A stretch of 42,868 nucleotides of DNA from NCBI GenBank assembly GCA_947601485.1, contig CANQGF010000005.1, positions 1 through 42,868 of the forward strand, in the 5' to 3' direction. This DNA comes from an uncultured Bacilli bacterium (lineage in GTDB: Bacteria; Bacillota_I; Bacilli_A; RF39; UBA660). A program made the position numbers and the translations under genes. Below are positions 25,769 to 34,888 of the stretch, piece by piece (position 1 is the first letter of the stretch; each line of letters starts with the position of its first letter). The notes below the pieces were generated by a model, which was not told the origin of the DNA, did no database searches, and saw only the letters and a list, made by a program, of their open reading frames with translations.

Positions 25769-26902
25769 CTTTCTCTTATTTTTTATAAAAATTAAAGTTC
25801 CAATACCCACTACAATAACAGCAACATAAGCAATTATAAGATATTTCTTATCTTCATTATTTTTTTGTTGATTAGTTTCTTGTGTACTATCTTGTTTGTC
25901 ATCTTCTTTATCATTATCATCTACAACTTGATTGTTATCATTTTCATCATCTTTATCATTTGGTTTACTATTGTTATTAGATGAATTATTATCGTTTTTA
26001 TCTTGACTACTTTGGCCATTATTTGTAGTATTCTCTTTATCATTAGTATTTTCAGAAGAATTATTTTCATCTTTTTTATCTTCTTCAGTATTTCCAGGCT
26101 TATTTTCACTCGGAGTATCTTCCTTATCACTAGGAGTATCTTCGCTTGGTGTTGATGGAGTATCTGGAATTACTGGATTGCTTGGATTTTCTTCTTCTTT
26201 ATCTGATGGCTCACTTGGTGTATTGGGATTTGTTGGTTGTTCTTCTTCACCAGGTTTTGTTTCACTTTCACCAGGATTAGATGGTTTATCTTCACTAGGA
26301 TCTTTGGGTGTATCCGGATCAGTTGGAGTATCTGGTGTATCTGGCGTATCAGGAGTATCTGGTTTACTAGGTGTGTCCGGATCAACTGGTGGATTAGGAT
26401 TGCTTTCTTCTTCTTTACTTACAATATAAGTAAAACTATTTTCTTCTAAAGAAAAATTATCTTTATCTATAATTTGATTTTTCCAATCATTACCAATAAT
26501 AGAAATCTTATTTAATTCAAAATTATATGAAACATTCTCTTTAGCACTTGAAGTAACAACAATATTTCCTAAATTTAATACCTTTTTATTGTTTAATAAA
26601 TTATGTTCAGTACCAACACCACCACAAGTAATCTTAACATTTACAACATTGTTTTTATTAGTAGTTATTACATCACAACCATTAGTTTTTTCATTATATT
26701 TAATTTCTTTAAAATTAACATTATTATTAATTTTAAATTCTAAGTCTAGTCCTCCGACAAAACCGGCATCAAAAGTAATTTCAGCGTTAACTTCCCCATT
26801 ACTAACTTCTTTTAAATTCATTATTGTTTTAGCATAAGCTGAAGAAAAAGGAAGAAGTATAAAACCAGCTAATAAAATTATATAAGTTAAAACACGTTTC
26901 AT
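25763..26902 (-). CDS. Membrane-tethered cohesin-like protein with Pro/Asp-rich stalk
   Basis: The 379-residue protein starts with a signal peptide ending near FSSAYA|KT (residue 24). Residues about 25-155 form a beta-rich domain with cohesin-like features (GEVNAEITFDAGFVGGLDLEFKI; KVLNLGNIVVTSS); the similarity is by pattern only. Residues about 165-345 are a long disordered stalk: first PDT repeats, then Asn/Asp/Glu/Lys-rich sequence. A membrane segment (about 355-374) ends in the stop-transfer KNKRKK, so the N-terminal domain is displayed outside on a flexible tether. There is no LPXTG. It starts 16 bp after the dockerin-bearing M60 gene and shares its transcript. A plain adhesin or carbohydrate-binding domain is the alternative. 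Confidence 0.6.
   Translation of the reverse strand: MKRVLTYIILLAGFILLPFSSAYAKTIMNLKEVSNGEVNAEITFDAGFVGGLDLEFKINNNVNFKEIKYNEKTNGCDVITTNKNNVVNVKITCGGVGTEHNLLNNKKVLNLGNIVVTSSAKENVSYNFELNKISIIGNDWKNQIIDKDNFSLEENSFTYIVSKEEESNPNPPVDPDTPSKPDTPDTPDTPDTPTDPDTPKDPSEDKPSNPGESETKPGEEEQPTNPNTPSEPSDKEEENPSNPVIPDTPSTPSEDTPSDKEDTPSENKPGNTEEDKKDENNSSENTNDKENTTNNGQSSQDKNDNNSSNNNSKPNDKDDENDNNQVVDDNDKEDDKQDSTQETNQQKNNEDKKYLIIAYVAVIVVGIGTLIFIKNKRKK
26325..26360. repeat. Tandem 9-bp repeats coding the PDT stalk
   Basis: Four adjacent 9-bp units of the form GG(A/T/C)GTATC(T/A) encode the PDTPDTPDT part of the stalk. Degenerate copies flank them. Such repeats can change number by slippage and alter stalk length. 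Confidence 0.75.
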
Positions 26903-26918
26903 TTATACTCCCACCGCC

Positions 26919-29900
26919 CTATCTTTGTTCAGTAATGTTAACAGATTCAAGATTTTCATATGTATCTAGGTTAACAGCCATTGAAGAACTTGTAATTCTT
27001 TCACCATCAAGTGTTAAGGCATCAGATACACGATATAATACCGCTCTTATCTTGTTTGTTTCTTTTAACATTTCTTCATATTGTTCTTTACTCATAACGT
27101 AAATCCAAGTTCCTTTAGATACTTCATATACGGTTAAATCATCATTAACTTCTGCAAAAATAACTTGGTATCCGCTATATTTTTCTTCATCATTTGATGC
27201 ATTATTAATTGTTACAATATTAAATGATGGATTACCAGCATAAATACCTTCAAATATTACTGATCCAGCTTCAATTAAACCAATAATATTGCCATCTTCA
27301 TCACGATTATTTTCATTGCAACCATCTTTTAAGTAACAATAAGAAGTTTCTAATTTACCAATAGATGGTTTACCGTTGTTAGTAGCAAAATCAACATTAT
27401 CTCCAGGAGGGGCAATTAAATCAAGTTCAGCTCCTGAAATGCCTGATTTATTACCGACAGATTCAATCTTAATATAAGATACATCATGATATGTCCATAG
27501 TTGAGTTTGACTAGTAGTATTTTCGTTCATAAAGTAAACAGTATTAGTAAATTCATTTTCACTATTTAAATCAAAAGTACCTTCTCTTGCTACTGTCCAA
27601 TGTTCTTTATCACTACTTACAGAAATACGATATTTACTAATTGTATCAATATCAAGTTCACCATCTTTACTGTAGGCACGATATTTGATACCACTTAATG
27701 ACATTTTAGTATTTAAACTAATAATTACATAAGCATCATTATTATCAGTTGTAGTATCAACTTTGTTATTGCTAGAAACTAAAGTTTTAATTCTTTCATT
27801 ACCATTAAACCATGTAGCATTATCACCATCAATCAATTTATTAACACCTAAAGTTTTATAATCAAGATTATCATCTTCAAAATCGACAATCTCACCATCA
27901 ACTTTAAAATTAGATTCGATTGAGAATGTATCTTTTTTAATACTACCATCATGAGCTACTTTAACTTCATCTAAAGTAACTTTATTAGTTTTATTTAATA
28001 ATTTATCGTAAGCCACTACTTCATAAGTAAAGGCACGATTGTTAACAGAACCGATGTTATCAACAAATTCATGAATAGAACCATCTACAAAAGCAATAAC
28101 TTCACCATTACGAATAATTTCATAACCTAAAATTTTATCACTTTCTTTATTAACATCAAATGTTAAAGCAATTCTTTTTTCACTATCATCTTTAGAAATA
28201 ATGCTTGCAGATACTTTGGTGTCATTTGAAATTTTTGTGCCATTATTTAATCTATATCTTCTTGCTTCATCATTTAAATAATATATAGCTTTATCTTCTT
28301 TTGGTAAATTTTTAGATGCTATTTCTTCTTTTAATTCATCAGTTGCTTTAATCCCCCATACTTCGAAATAATCTGTTAAATCCTTACCAGTAGCAATACT
28401 TGCAAATAGAATTAATAAATCATCTTTACTATAATTTTTAGTATTTTTATAAGTTCTTGATTCAATATTTATTCTTGAGAAAACAGAATTAATATCATCG
28501 AAAGTTTTATTATCATCATAAGCTAAATGTAATTGCCAATACATACCTAATGTAACGAAAACATTTTGGTTACGACCTAAAGTATGTGATGTTACTTTAT
28601 CATAAATTTTTTCATAAATTTGACTATTTTCAAGTCTAGATACATCTTTATCATTAGCGGTTTGAGCAAGTAATGAATAAACATTATTTGTAACTTCCGC
28701 AAAAACGATATTACCTTGATTTATTTGGTGTCCAACTTCATGACTAATTCCCCAGCCAAAATAACCAGTTTTAGCATCAGTATTTCTTCTACCTTGAATA
28801 ACACCAGCGATAGAACCATATTCAATACCTATATGATATCCACCAGCATACATAAATGCACCATCAAACATTCTCATATAGCGAATGTTAATTCTTGCTT
28901 TAGGTATTTCATTGGTACTTACAGAGGCATTTTCTTCTAAACCTTTATGACGATAGAACATTTCCATCATTTCATTAAAAGCCTCCGTTGATTCAAATAA
29001 ACGATCAACCATTTCGTCCATATTATTTGTACCAGTTTCCAAAGCATCTAAAACAGCTTCAGCAGAGAATGACCATAAACCATGACGAGTAACAATTTCT
29101 GTTACACCAAATACACCAGTAGTTTTATCATAACTATATGGATTTTCACTATCTTTATATATTTCACTATATAATGTTGGAAGATTAGTTACATATTCTT
29201 TTAATGTTGTAATATATTCTTTAATAGCTTCCTTTTTCTCAGTATCACTTGTAAGTAGAGTTGTATCAAGCATAGGAATTTTAACTCCACCACTTACTCT
29301 TACTTTTATTAAATTATTTTGATCTGGTTTAGAAGTATATCTAATATATACACTTCCACCTCTTTCACTAGTTGCACTTCCAATTTTAGGAACATTAATT
29401 ATATTTTGACCTTTCTTTAAAGATACACTCTTACTCCAAGCATTAGCTTCAGAATAATTTTGTGTAAATAATAATTCAACATTAACGTTACCTTTTGTGC
29501 CAACATAAACAGTTAATTGGTCACCTTCTTTAACAGAAATGCCTAAAGGTTGATAATCATTAATTGTCATAGCAAAACCTAAATGACTATTATAACTATT
29601 AGAAATATTAGGATTTAAGACAATAACATCATTTAATTTTTCATCATTTAAGATTTTTTCAGCATAATCTAAATCATTCAAAATTGATTCACGGTAAGGA
29701 TTATATTCTCCATTACTTTTAATATCCGCTCTTTTTCTTAATTCTTCAATTTCATCTTTAGTTACACCATCAACAAGTTCTACTCTTAAATCATCTTTAA
29801 ATAGGGCTGCAACATCATCAACTAAAGAATCATATTCATATAATTTAAATTCTGATACTTGAATTAAACTACCATTACCAGCAACAGTAAGGCCAAATTG

Positions 29901-32144
29901 TAAAGCATTAGCTTCTATTGGTTCATCTAATTTTAAGACATAGTATTTTCTTTTATTTTCATCTTCTTTAACTGTTATTTTAGCTTGAACTGTTACTCTG
30001 TTACTAGAAGTTTTTTCGCCATCAGTATTCCAATATCTTATAACGGCATCATTATTATTTGTAGATTTATAATTAAATTGATAACTATCGGGAACAGTAA
30101 TAACAAATTCATCCATTAAATAAGTATCATCTAATACAATCATTGGAGCATTCATAGATTCGTAGTGAGCATTTACTTGCCATCCTTGGAATTCCCAATA
30201 TGATGTATAATCATCATCAACTAAAGCCCATTTATCACTATCAGTTACATTATTATCTTTATCTTTGATATATGTTTTACCATCTTTAAAAATAACATCA
30301 TTTATATGGTCAGTTCTTTGTAATGTATCATTATAACCATTAATTAATTTATATTTTGGATATATTGTGGCAGTTTGTTCTAAAGTAGTTGCAGAAACTG
30401 TTTGTGATTTATCACCTTCACCTAAATCATTATTACCAGTTAGATAAGCTTCATATTTAGTTTGGGCTTTTAAACCACGTAATGATTTACTTGTTCCGTC
30501 AATTCTTTCAATAACTTGCCATTCGGTTTCACCAACTTCACGATAATATAAATTATATGATTTGGTATCATCCATAGCTTTCCAACTAAAATCAATACCT
30601 GAATATGTTGGAGTAGCTACAACCATGTCAACTTTAGGTGGTACTCTTGTAGCTTTTGGCTCTGCTGTATAAACTTTACTCCAACCACTACGCCAATCTT
30701 GATTTACTGATCTAACTTGAATTTCATATTTGTTATAATTCTTTAAATCTTCAATCGTAAAATTAGTATAAGTAGTTTGGAAAATGACATTATTCATTTT
30801 ATTACCATTAATTTTAATTTCATATCCAGTTACATTAGGAACACTTTCAAAACTAACAGTAACTTGTTCACTTTTAGAATCATCTATTTCTACATATTTT
30901 GGAGTGTAGAAATTTTCTGGTTCTTTAGCTTCATATTTTACATTATTTAAAAATTCTACTTTAGCAATATCAGCTAAATTATTAGCTCCAGCTTTATTGA
31001 TAACAATCGTTACCTTCTTAACAGCATATTGATTACCAAGTTTAATTTCTCTTGTACCTTCAGTTATTTCATCAGTAAATAAATGAATTTCATTTGTACT
31101 TTCTGCAATACTTTCTTTTGGTATTTCATGTTCAATTAATTTACCATCTTCAGTTTCAATAACTATTTTAGCATCTTCTGGAACATTTGCACCAAAGTTA
31201 ATTCTAACAACACTCATGTCAATATGAGAATCTTTTTCTTTACCTGATAAATCTAAAGCTACTTCAATAGGATCTTCTCCATTTTGTTCAAGAGATACAA
31301 CACCATCATCAGAAAAAATGGTATCAAGACTACTACTACCTTCAGCTAAAGTGGCAGAACTTACTTCTAAAGAAACATTATCATTAGATAAAATAACATC
31401 AGTATTTTCTAATTTAGCTTCTTTTTTATTGCCTTTCATAATGGCAGTAATATAGTTTAAATCAGCTATATCAACAGATCCATCTAAATTTAAATCTTTA
31501 GATATGTCACTTTCTTCCATTGCTTTAAGCATAGCTGTAATATCTTCTTCATTAACTACATTATCTTTAGTAACATCGCCAATTTCAAATAAACCTTTTT
31601 CATTAGTTATACTTAATCTTTTAGAATAATCATCAAGTGTTACATCTTTACTATAAGTTACAAAATTAGTACCACTTAATTCAATTTTATATGTTCCTCT
31701 TATAAGTTCATATAAATTTACCGCAAAGTATACTACATTGGCATTATGATCAATTCCAGATAATAAATTACCTTTTTCGTCACGTTTTTTAGCTGTTACG
31801 CGAATATTTTGTTCACCTAAAGTTATATTAGTGTCTAAATATCCATCAATAGATGCTAAAACATCTTTCAAACCAACGGAAGCATGATTACCACTGGCAT
31901 CATAAATAGTTAAGGAGATATCACTAGTTCCTGTATTTCTAATTGGTAATAATAAATGAGTTTCTACTTCAATATTACCTTTAGGAACGATACCATTATC
32001 TTCTAATTTTGTTGTATTAGAAATAGGTAATGTTTTTTCAACTTTTCCATCTGTTAAAGTTAAAGCTACCGCAACCGGAGAGAAATAATTAAAGGTTACT
32101 GCCCCAACTAAAATAGATGATACAACTTTTTTAATTCTTTTCAT
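26919..32144 (-). CDS. Secreted M60 mucin-type metallopeptidase with dockerin
   Basis: The 1741-residue secreted protein has a signal peptide at about 1-28 and an N-terminal beta region. A type I dockerin follows at about 188-240, with two Ca-binding loops, D190-x-T-x-D194...D201 and D217-x-N-x-D-G...D228. After a beta region at about 245-405 come two FN3 domains (about 410-497 and 502-590) and a discoidin/CBM32-like domain (about 600-774). The M60 (enhancin-like) catalytic domain spans about 855-1240, with zinc motif H1135-E1136-V-G-H1139 and downstream E1150. A further FN3-like region (about 1320-1410), a discoidin-like domain (about 1425-1590) and an unassigned C-terminus end it. M60 enzymes cut O-glycosylated mucin-type proteins, and the discoidin-like domains would hold the glycans. 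No cell-wall anchor is present. AAGGA lies 8 nt before the ATG. The cohesin-like gene follows after 16 bp. Confidence 0.9.
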   Translation of the reverse strand: MKRIKKVVSSILVGAVTFNYFSPVAVALTLTDGKVEKTLPISNTTKLEDNGIVPKGNIEVETHLLLPIRNTGTSDISLTIYDASGNHASVGLKDVLASIDGYLDTNITLGEQNIRVTAKKRDEKGNLLSGIDHNANVVYFAVNLYELIRGTYKIELSGTNFVTYSKDVTLDDYSKRLSITNEKGLFEIGDVTKDNVVNEEDITAMLKAMEESDISKDLNLDGSVDIADLNYITAIMKGNKKEAKLENTDVILSNDNVSLEVSSATLAEGSSSLDTIFSDDGVVSLEQNGEDPIEVALDLSGKEKDSHIDMSVVRINFGANVPEDAKIVIETEDGKLIEHEIPKESIAESTNEIHLFTDEITEGTREIKLGNQYAVKKVTIVINKAGANNLADIAKVEFLNNVKYEAKEPENFYTPKYVEIDDSKSEQVTVSFESVPNVTGYEIKINGNKMNNVIFQTTYTNFTIEDLKNYNKYEIQVRSVNQDWRSGWSKVYTAEPKATRVPPKVDMVVATPTYSGIDFSWKAMDDTKSYNLYYREVGETEWQVIERIDGTSKSLRGLKAQTKYEAYLTGNNDLGEGDKSQTVSATTLEQTATIYPKYKLINGYNDTLQRTDHINDVIFKDGKTYIKDKDNNVTDSDKWALVDDDYTSYWEFQGWQVNAHYESMNAPMIVLDDTYLMDEFVITVPDSYQFNYKSTNNNDAVIRYWNTDGEKTSSNRVTVQAKITVKEDENKRKYYVLKLDEPIEANALQFGLTVAGNGSLIQVSEFKLYEYDSLVDDVAALFKDDLRVELVDGVTKDEIEELRKRADIKSNGEYNPYRESILNDLDYAEKILNDEKLNDVIVLNPNISNSYNSHLGFAMTINDYQPLGISVKEGDQLTVYVGTKGNVNVELLFTQNYSEANAWSKSVSLKKGQNIINVPKIGSATSERGGSVYIRYTSKPDQNNLIKVRVSGGVKIPMLDTTLLTSDTEKKEAIKEYITTLKEYVTNLPTLYSEIYKDSENPYSYDKTTGVFGVTEIVTRHGLWSFSAEAVLDALETGTNNMDEMVDRLFESTEAFNEMMEMFYRHKGLEENASVSTNEIPKARINIRYMRMFDGAFMYAGGYHIGIEYGSIAGVIQGRRNTDAKTGYFGWGISHEVGHQINQGNIVFAEVTNNVYSLLAQTANDKDVSRLENSQIYEKIYDKVTSHTLGRNQNVFVTLGMYWQLHLAYDDNKTFDDINSVFSRINIESRTYKNTKNYSKDDLLILFASIATGKDLTDYFEVWGIKATDELKEEIASKNLPKEDKAIYYLNDEARRYRLNNGTKISNDTKVSASIISKDDSEKRIALTFDVNKESDKILGYEIIRNGEVIAFVDGSIHEFVDNIGSVNNRAFTYEVVAYDKLLNKTNKVTLDEVKVAHDGSIKKDTFSIESNFKVDGEIVDFEDDNLDYKTLGVNKLIDGDNATWFNGNERIKTLVSSNNKVDTTTDNNDAYVIISLNTKMSLSGIKYRAYSKDGELDIDTISKYRISVSSDKEHWTVAREGTFDLNSENEFTNTVYFMNENTTSQTQLWTYHDVSYIKIESVGNKSGISGAELDLIAPPGDNVDFATNNGKPSIGKLETSYCYLKDGCNENNRDEDGNIIGLIEAGSVIFEGIYAGNPSFNIVTINNASNDEEKYSGYQVIFAEVNDDLTVYEVSKGTWIYVMSKEQYEEMLKETNKIRAVLYRVSDALTLDGERITSSSMAVNLDTYENLESVNITEQR

Positions 32145-32173
32145 ATTCTAGTCCTTTCTTCTTTATTTTTTTC

Positions 32174-32235
32174 ATTATAGCACACAAAAAAACTCCCTTC
32201 ACTTACATTATATTTAATACTTTGATTTTAGTCAA
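32174..32235 (-). promoter_or_regulatory. Tandem promoters of the M60-cohesin-like operon
   Basis: The distal promoter has TTGACT (32235-32230), exactly 17 nt, and a perfect TATAAT (32212-32207). A second -10 TATAAT (32179-32174) has the extended TGC just before it (32182-32180), so it may act without a good -35. Two strong promoters fit high expression of a secreted enzyme. Confidence 0.75.
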
Positions 32236-32286
32236 TCAAATTAGTGGAGATTATTGTAAAAAAAGCTATATTTGTAAATTGATCTT

Positions 32287-32781
32287 TTAGTTAGCTAATT
32301 CACTAACTTTTTTAATAATATATGCTTTTGTATCTTCAAAACTCATTCCAAGTGAAATAGATAATTCATTATATAAATATTTTTCGGCTTGCAAAAAATA
32401 ATGAACATCTTTATCACTTAATTTTTTATTATTATTTGCTCTATTTTCATTTCTCAAATAAGAGGTTTTAATTATTTTAATTAAATCTTCATGTTTTCCG
32501 TTAGATAATAGTTCTTTATATGTTTTTTCAATATATTTATCGTCAATATTTTCTAAAGGTTTAATATTAGATATTTCTTTAATTAATTGCTCAGCTTCTT
32601 TTTTAGAAATAATATCTCTAATATACCCCATTCTATTATCAGTTGGAACGCTAATTATAAGGGATTCATCATCTATAGGATTTAAAATATAATAATTTAA
32701 ACCATTCATTTTATTCAGCTTTACTTCTTTTACCTTACAAACATCTTTTTTATAAACTAAATAATCATTTGCTTTATACAT
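32287..32781 (-). CDS. CarD/CdnL-family transcription regulator
   Basis: The 164-residue protein begins with a CarD_CdnL_TRCF domain: MYKANDYLVYKKDVCKVKEV, then NYYILNPIDDESLIISVPTD, which binds the RNA polymerase beta subunit. A helical C-terminal DNA-binding part follows. Such proteins stabilise open promoter complexes. The ATG at 32781 is chosen because GGGAGG lies 8 nt upstream; a longer in-frame reading (32811) runs over that RBS. It starts 16 bp after the MATE gene and is probably co-transcribed with it. A similar protein in Bacillus would be YdeB-like. Confidence 0.88.
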   Translation of the reverse strand: MYKANDYLVYKKDVCKVKEVKLNKMNGLNYYILNPIDDESLIISVPTDNRMGYIRDIISKKEAEQLIKEISNIKPLENIDDKYIEKTYKELLSNGKHEDLIKIIKTSYLRNENRANNNKKLSDKDVHYFLQAEKYLYNELSISLGMSFEDTKAYIIKKVSELAN

Positions 32782-32797
32782 TTTTAATTCCTCCCTA

Positions 32798-34198
32798 TTA
32801 ATTTTTCTCACTTAATTTATCTATTCTTTTAAATTCACTTTTTAATAAAATCACTCCCGTTATAAATGCTAGTACGTCAGCAATTATGGCACTCCATAAC
32901 ATTGTTACAACACTATGACTAACTGATGAAATTACTATAATTGCCGGAACAAAGAATATAACATCTCTTGCTAAAGCTAAAAAGGTTGACTTTATACTTG
33001 AACCCATAGATTGCAATAAAATTGACATTGATTTAATTAAGCAAGTTAGTACTATGCCACTTAAAAAGATTCTTAAGCAATAATTAGCATATTCCAGATA
33101 TTCTTTAGAATTACCATTACCAAAGATGTTAATAATAAATGATGGAAATATTTCAAATAACAAAAAGGCACATAACCCTATAATAAAATTTATTATTAAT
33201 ATATATTTGATAGTTTCTTTTACTCTTTTAATATTACCCGCACCCATATTATAACCAATTATAGGCATACCACCTAGGGAAACTCCTATCACTATCGATA
33301 CGACAATGCCAAATACTTTCATACATATTCCAATAACGGCAAACGGGATTACAACACCATAAGGTTCATTTGTTGATGCTAATGTTTCATACCCATATTT
33401 AGCCACTAAATTATTTGCAACCGCTATAATTATTACTATTGCAAGTTGAGTTATTAAAGAAGCTAATCCTAAAGATACTACTTTCTTACAAACTCCATAG
33501 TTAGGTTTCATTGATTCTTTAGTTATTTTAAAATTTTTAGCTTTTTTAAAATAATAAATACTTACTAAAAACGTTAATATTTGCCCAATTATTGTTGCAA
33601 TAGCAGCGCCTTTAACCATCATTTTAAATCCAAATATAAAAATGGGATCTAATATTATATTCATTATTGCTCCTATAAGAGTAGCAAACATTGCATATTT
33701 AGGACTACCATCACTTCTTATCAAAGCATTTAATCCTTGTCCTATAATATAAAATGGTAATCCATAACTTATTATTCGTAAGTAATCGCTTGCATATTGA
33801 TAACATTCAATTTCTTTAGGATTACCACCAAATAAACGTAATATTTGATTGTTAAAAACTAATCCTATAAGTGTTAATATACTTGATATTATAATAAGTA
33901 AAATTAAACCATTTCCTATCGCTTTATTTGCTGTTTCTTTATTTTTAGCACCTAAAGATAAATTAAATAAAGCTGCAACTCCATCACCCACCAATAAGGC
34001 AAAGGCAAGAGAAATTACTGTAAATGGATAAACAATATTGGTAGCGGCATTACCATAAGCTCCAGCATCACTCCAACCTATAAATATTTGATCGACTATA
34101 TTATATAAAGCCGCAACAATCATACTAATTACACATGGAATAGCAAATTTTTTAATTAACTTGGAAATTTTTTCTTTACTTAAATCTAATTCTTTCAT
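32798..34198 (-). CDS. MATE-family multidrug efflux transporter
   Basis: The 466-residue membrane protein has about 12 segments. The N-terminus KFAIPCVISMIVAALYNIVDQIFIGWSDAG and the pattern NIVYPFTVISLAFALLVGDGVAALFNLSLGA are typical of the MATE (NorM/DinF-like) family, which exports cationic drugs using Na+ or H+ gradients. GAGG lies 5 nt before ATG 34198. A longer in-frame start (TTG 34237) is possible but would read through the leader hairpin. Upstream are a good promoter, a 17-codon leader peptide ending at this ATG and an attenuator-like hairpin, suggesting regulation by translation of the leader. CarD follows after 16 bp. Confidence 0.9.
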   Translation of the reverse strand: MKELDLSKEKISKLIKKFAIPCVISMIVAALYNIVDQIFIGWSDAGAYGNAATNIVYPFTVISLAFALLVGDGVAALFNLSLGAKNKETANKAIGNGLILLIIISSILTLIGLVFNNQILRLFGGNPKEIECYQYASDYLRIISYGLPFYIIGQGLNALIRSDGSPKYAMFATLIGAIMNIILDPIFIFGFKMMVKGAAIATIIGQILTFLVSIYYFKKAKNFKITKESMKPNYGVCKKVVSLGLASLITQLAIVIIIAVANNLVAKYGYETLASTNEPYGVVIPFAVIGICMKVFGIVVSIVIGVSLGGMPIIGYNMGAGNIKRVKETIKYILIINFIIGLCAFLLFEIFPSFIINIFGNGNSKEYLEYANYCLRIFLSGIVLTCLIKSMSILLQSMGSSIKSTFLALARDVIFFVPAIIVISSVSHSVVTMLWSAIIADVLAFITGVILLKSEFKRIDKLSEKN

Positions 34199-34251
34199 TA
34201 TAACCTCACAAAATAAAATACGTAAGCCCTTATACAACTGGACTTACGCAT
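34198..34251 (-). CDS. 17-residue leader peptide of the MATE gene
   Basis: A frame from ATG 34251 to TAA 34198 encodes MRKSSCIRAYVFYFVRL. Its stop overlaps the MATE start by one base (TAATG). The promoter predicts transcription starting about 8 nt before this ATG, so the leader would be read from a very short 5' end with only a weak SD. The frame contains the hairpin at 34221-34248. The MATE RBS lies in its last codons. Short leader peptides that control drug-efflux genes are a known arrangement; whether this one is translated is inference. Confidence 0.5.
   Translation of the reverse strand: MRKSSCIRAYVFYFVRL
34221..34248 (-). terminator. Attenuator-like hairpin in the MATE leader
   Basis: On the minus-strand RNA CGUAAGUCC (34248-34240) pairs with GGGCUUACG (34229-34221), 9 bp with one U-G wobble, around a 10-nt loop. 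UAUUUUAUUUUG follows, resembling an intrinsic terminator. The wobble makes the stem complete only on this strand. It lies inside the leader peptide frame, between promoter and gene, so it could stop transcription unless a ribosome or ligand prevents folding. Confidence 0.6.
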
Positions 34252-34265
34252 TTAGCTACTCATTG

Positions 34266-34294
34266 ATTATAATTGACTTAATATTTTTCTTCAA
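34266..34294 (-). promoter_or_regulatory. Promoter of the MATE-CarD operon
   Basis: TTGAAG (34294-34289) and a perfect TATAAT (34271-34266) are 17 nt apart. The predicted start near 34259 leaves a leader of about 60 nt before the MATE ATG. Confidence 0.75.
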
Positions 34295-34348
34295 CGCCTT
34301 TGATTATAGCACTTTTTTTATTTTTTTGTAAGTTTTTTATTAAAATTT

Positions 34349-34741
34349 TTATTTGGCAAATGTTAAAATTCTTTTGGTGGATTTTTTAACATCTTGATAT
34401 TCATTTGTTTTTGATTGTATATATTCATCTAAGCATTCAAGCTGATACTCAAATAATTTGATACTATTACTCAATGATTCAAAATTGGAAGAATCTAATT
34501 TCTTTTTCATATCATCAATTTTACTTTGGAGGCAAAATCTTTCATATTCTAATTCTTCCTCATCTTTATTTTCTAAATCTTCTAATTTCAATAACCAATT
34601 TGCATTTAGTATTGCAAAAATTAAAGACTCATTACCTTTTTTATATTTAGATATATTTATATAATCATCTTCACTATATCCATTATTAAAATTATATTGC
34701 GCATAGAGTGAAATTAATAAAGGTGAATTTGAATATATCAT
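34349..34741 (-). CDS. Unknown 130-residue helical protein
   Basis: The protein is unrecognised, acidic, without a signal peptide, and mainly helical with a coiled-coil-like stretch (DEEELEYERFCLQSKIDDMKK). No clear SD precedes ATG 34741, which lowers confidence. It lies on the same strand between the MATE promoter and the DUF84 gene, with 147 bp of apparently empty DNA on its upstream side. Confidence 0.5.
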   Translation of the reverse strand: MIYSNSPLLISLYAQYNFNNGYSEDDYINISKYKKGNESLIFAILNANWLLKLEDLENKDEEELEYERFCLQSKIDDMKKKLDSSNFESLSNSIKLFEYQLECLDEYIQSKTNEYQDVKKSTKRILTFAK

Positions 34742-34888
34742 ATATCTTATATCTTTTATTTGAATATCAATACTTTAATATTAATTAGTTGAGCATTTCT
34801 TTGTTGACGATGATACCATGCAATGATAGACTTTTTATGGTTAAAATTTGGTGCTTTCTTAACATTATATTGTTCAATTTTTTCTTTT

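Noticed and set aside
26325-26360. Possible CRISPR-like repeat
   Set aside because: Units are 9 bp without spacers and encode an in-frame PDT stalk; no array or cas gene is present.
26170-26449. Several frames antisense or offset to the Pro-rich stalk
   Set aside because: They arise from the 9-bp repeats and low-complexity sequence of the cohesin-like gene; composition is repetitive and no RBS is seen.
34198-34237. Extended MATE N-terminus from TTG 34237
   Set aside because: It would translate through the leader hairpin; ATG 34198 has a well-placed GAGG and begins where MATE proteins usually start.
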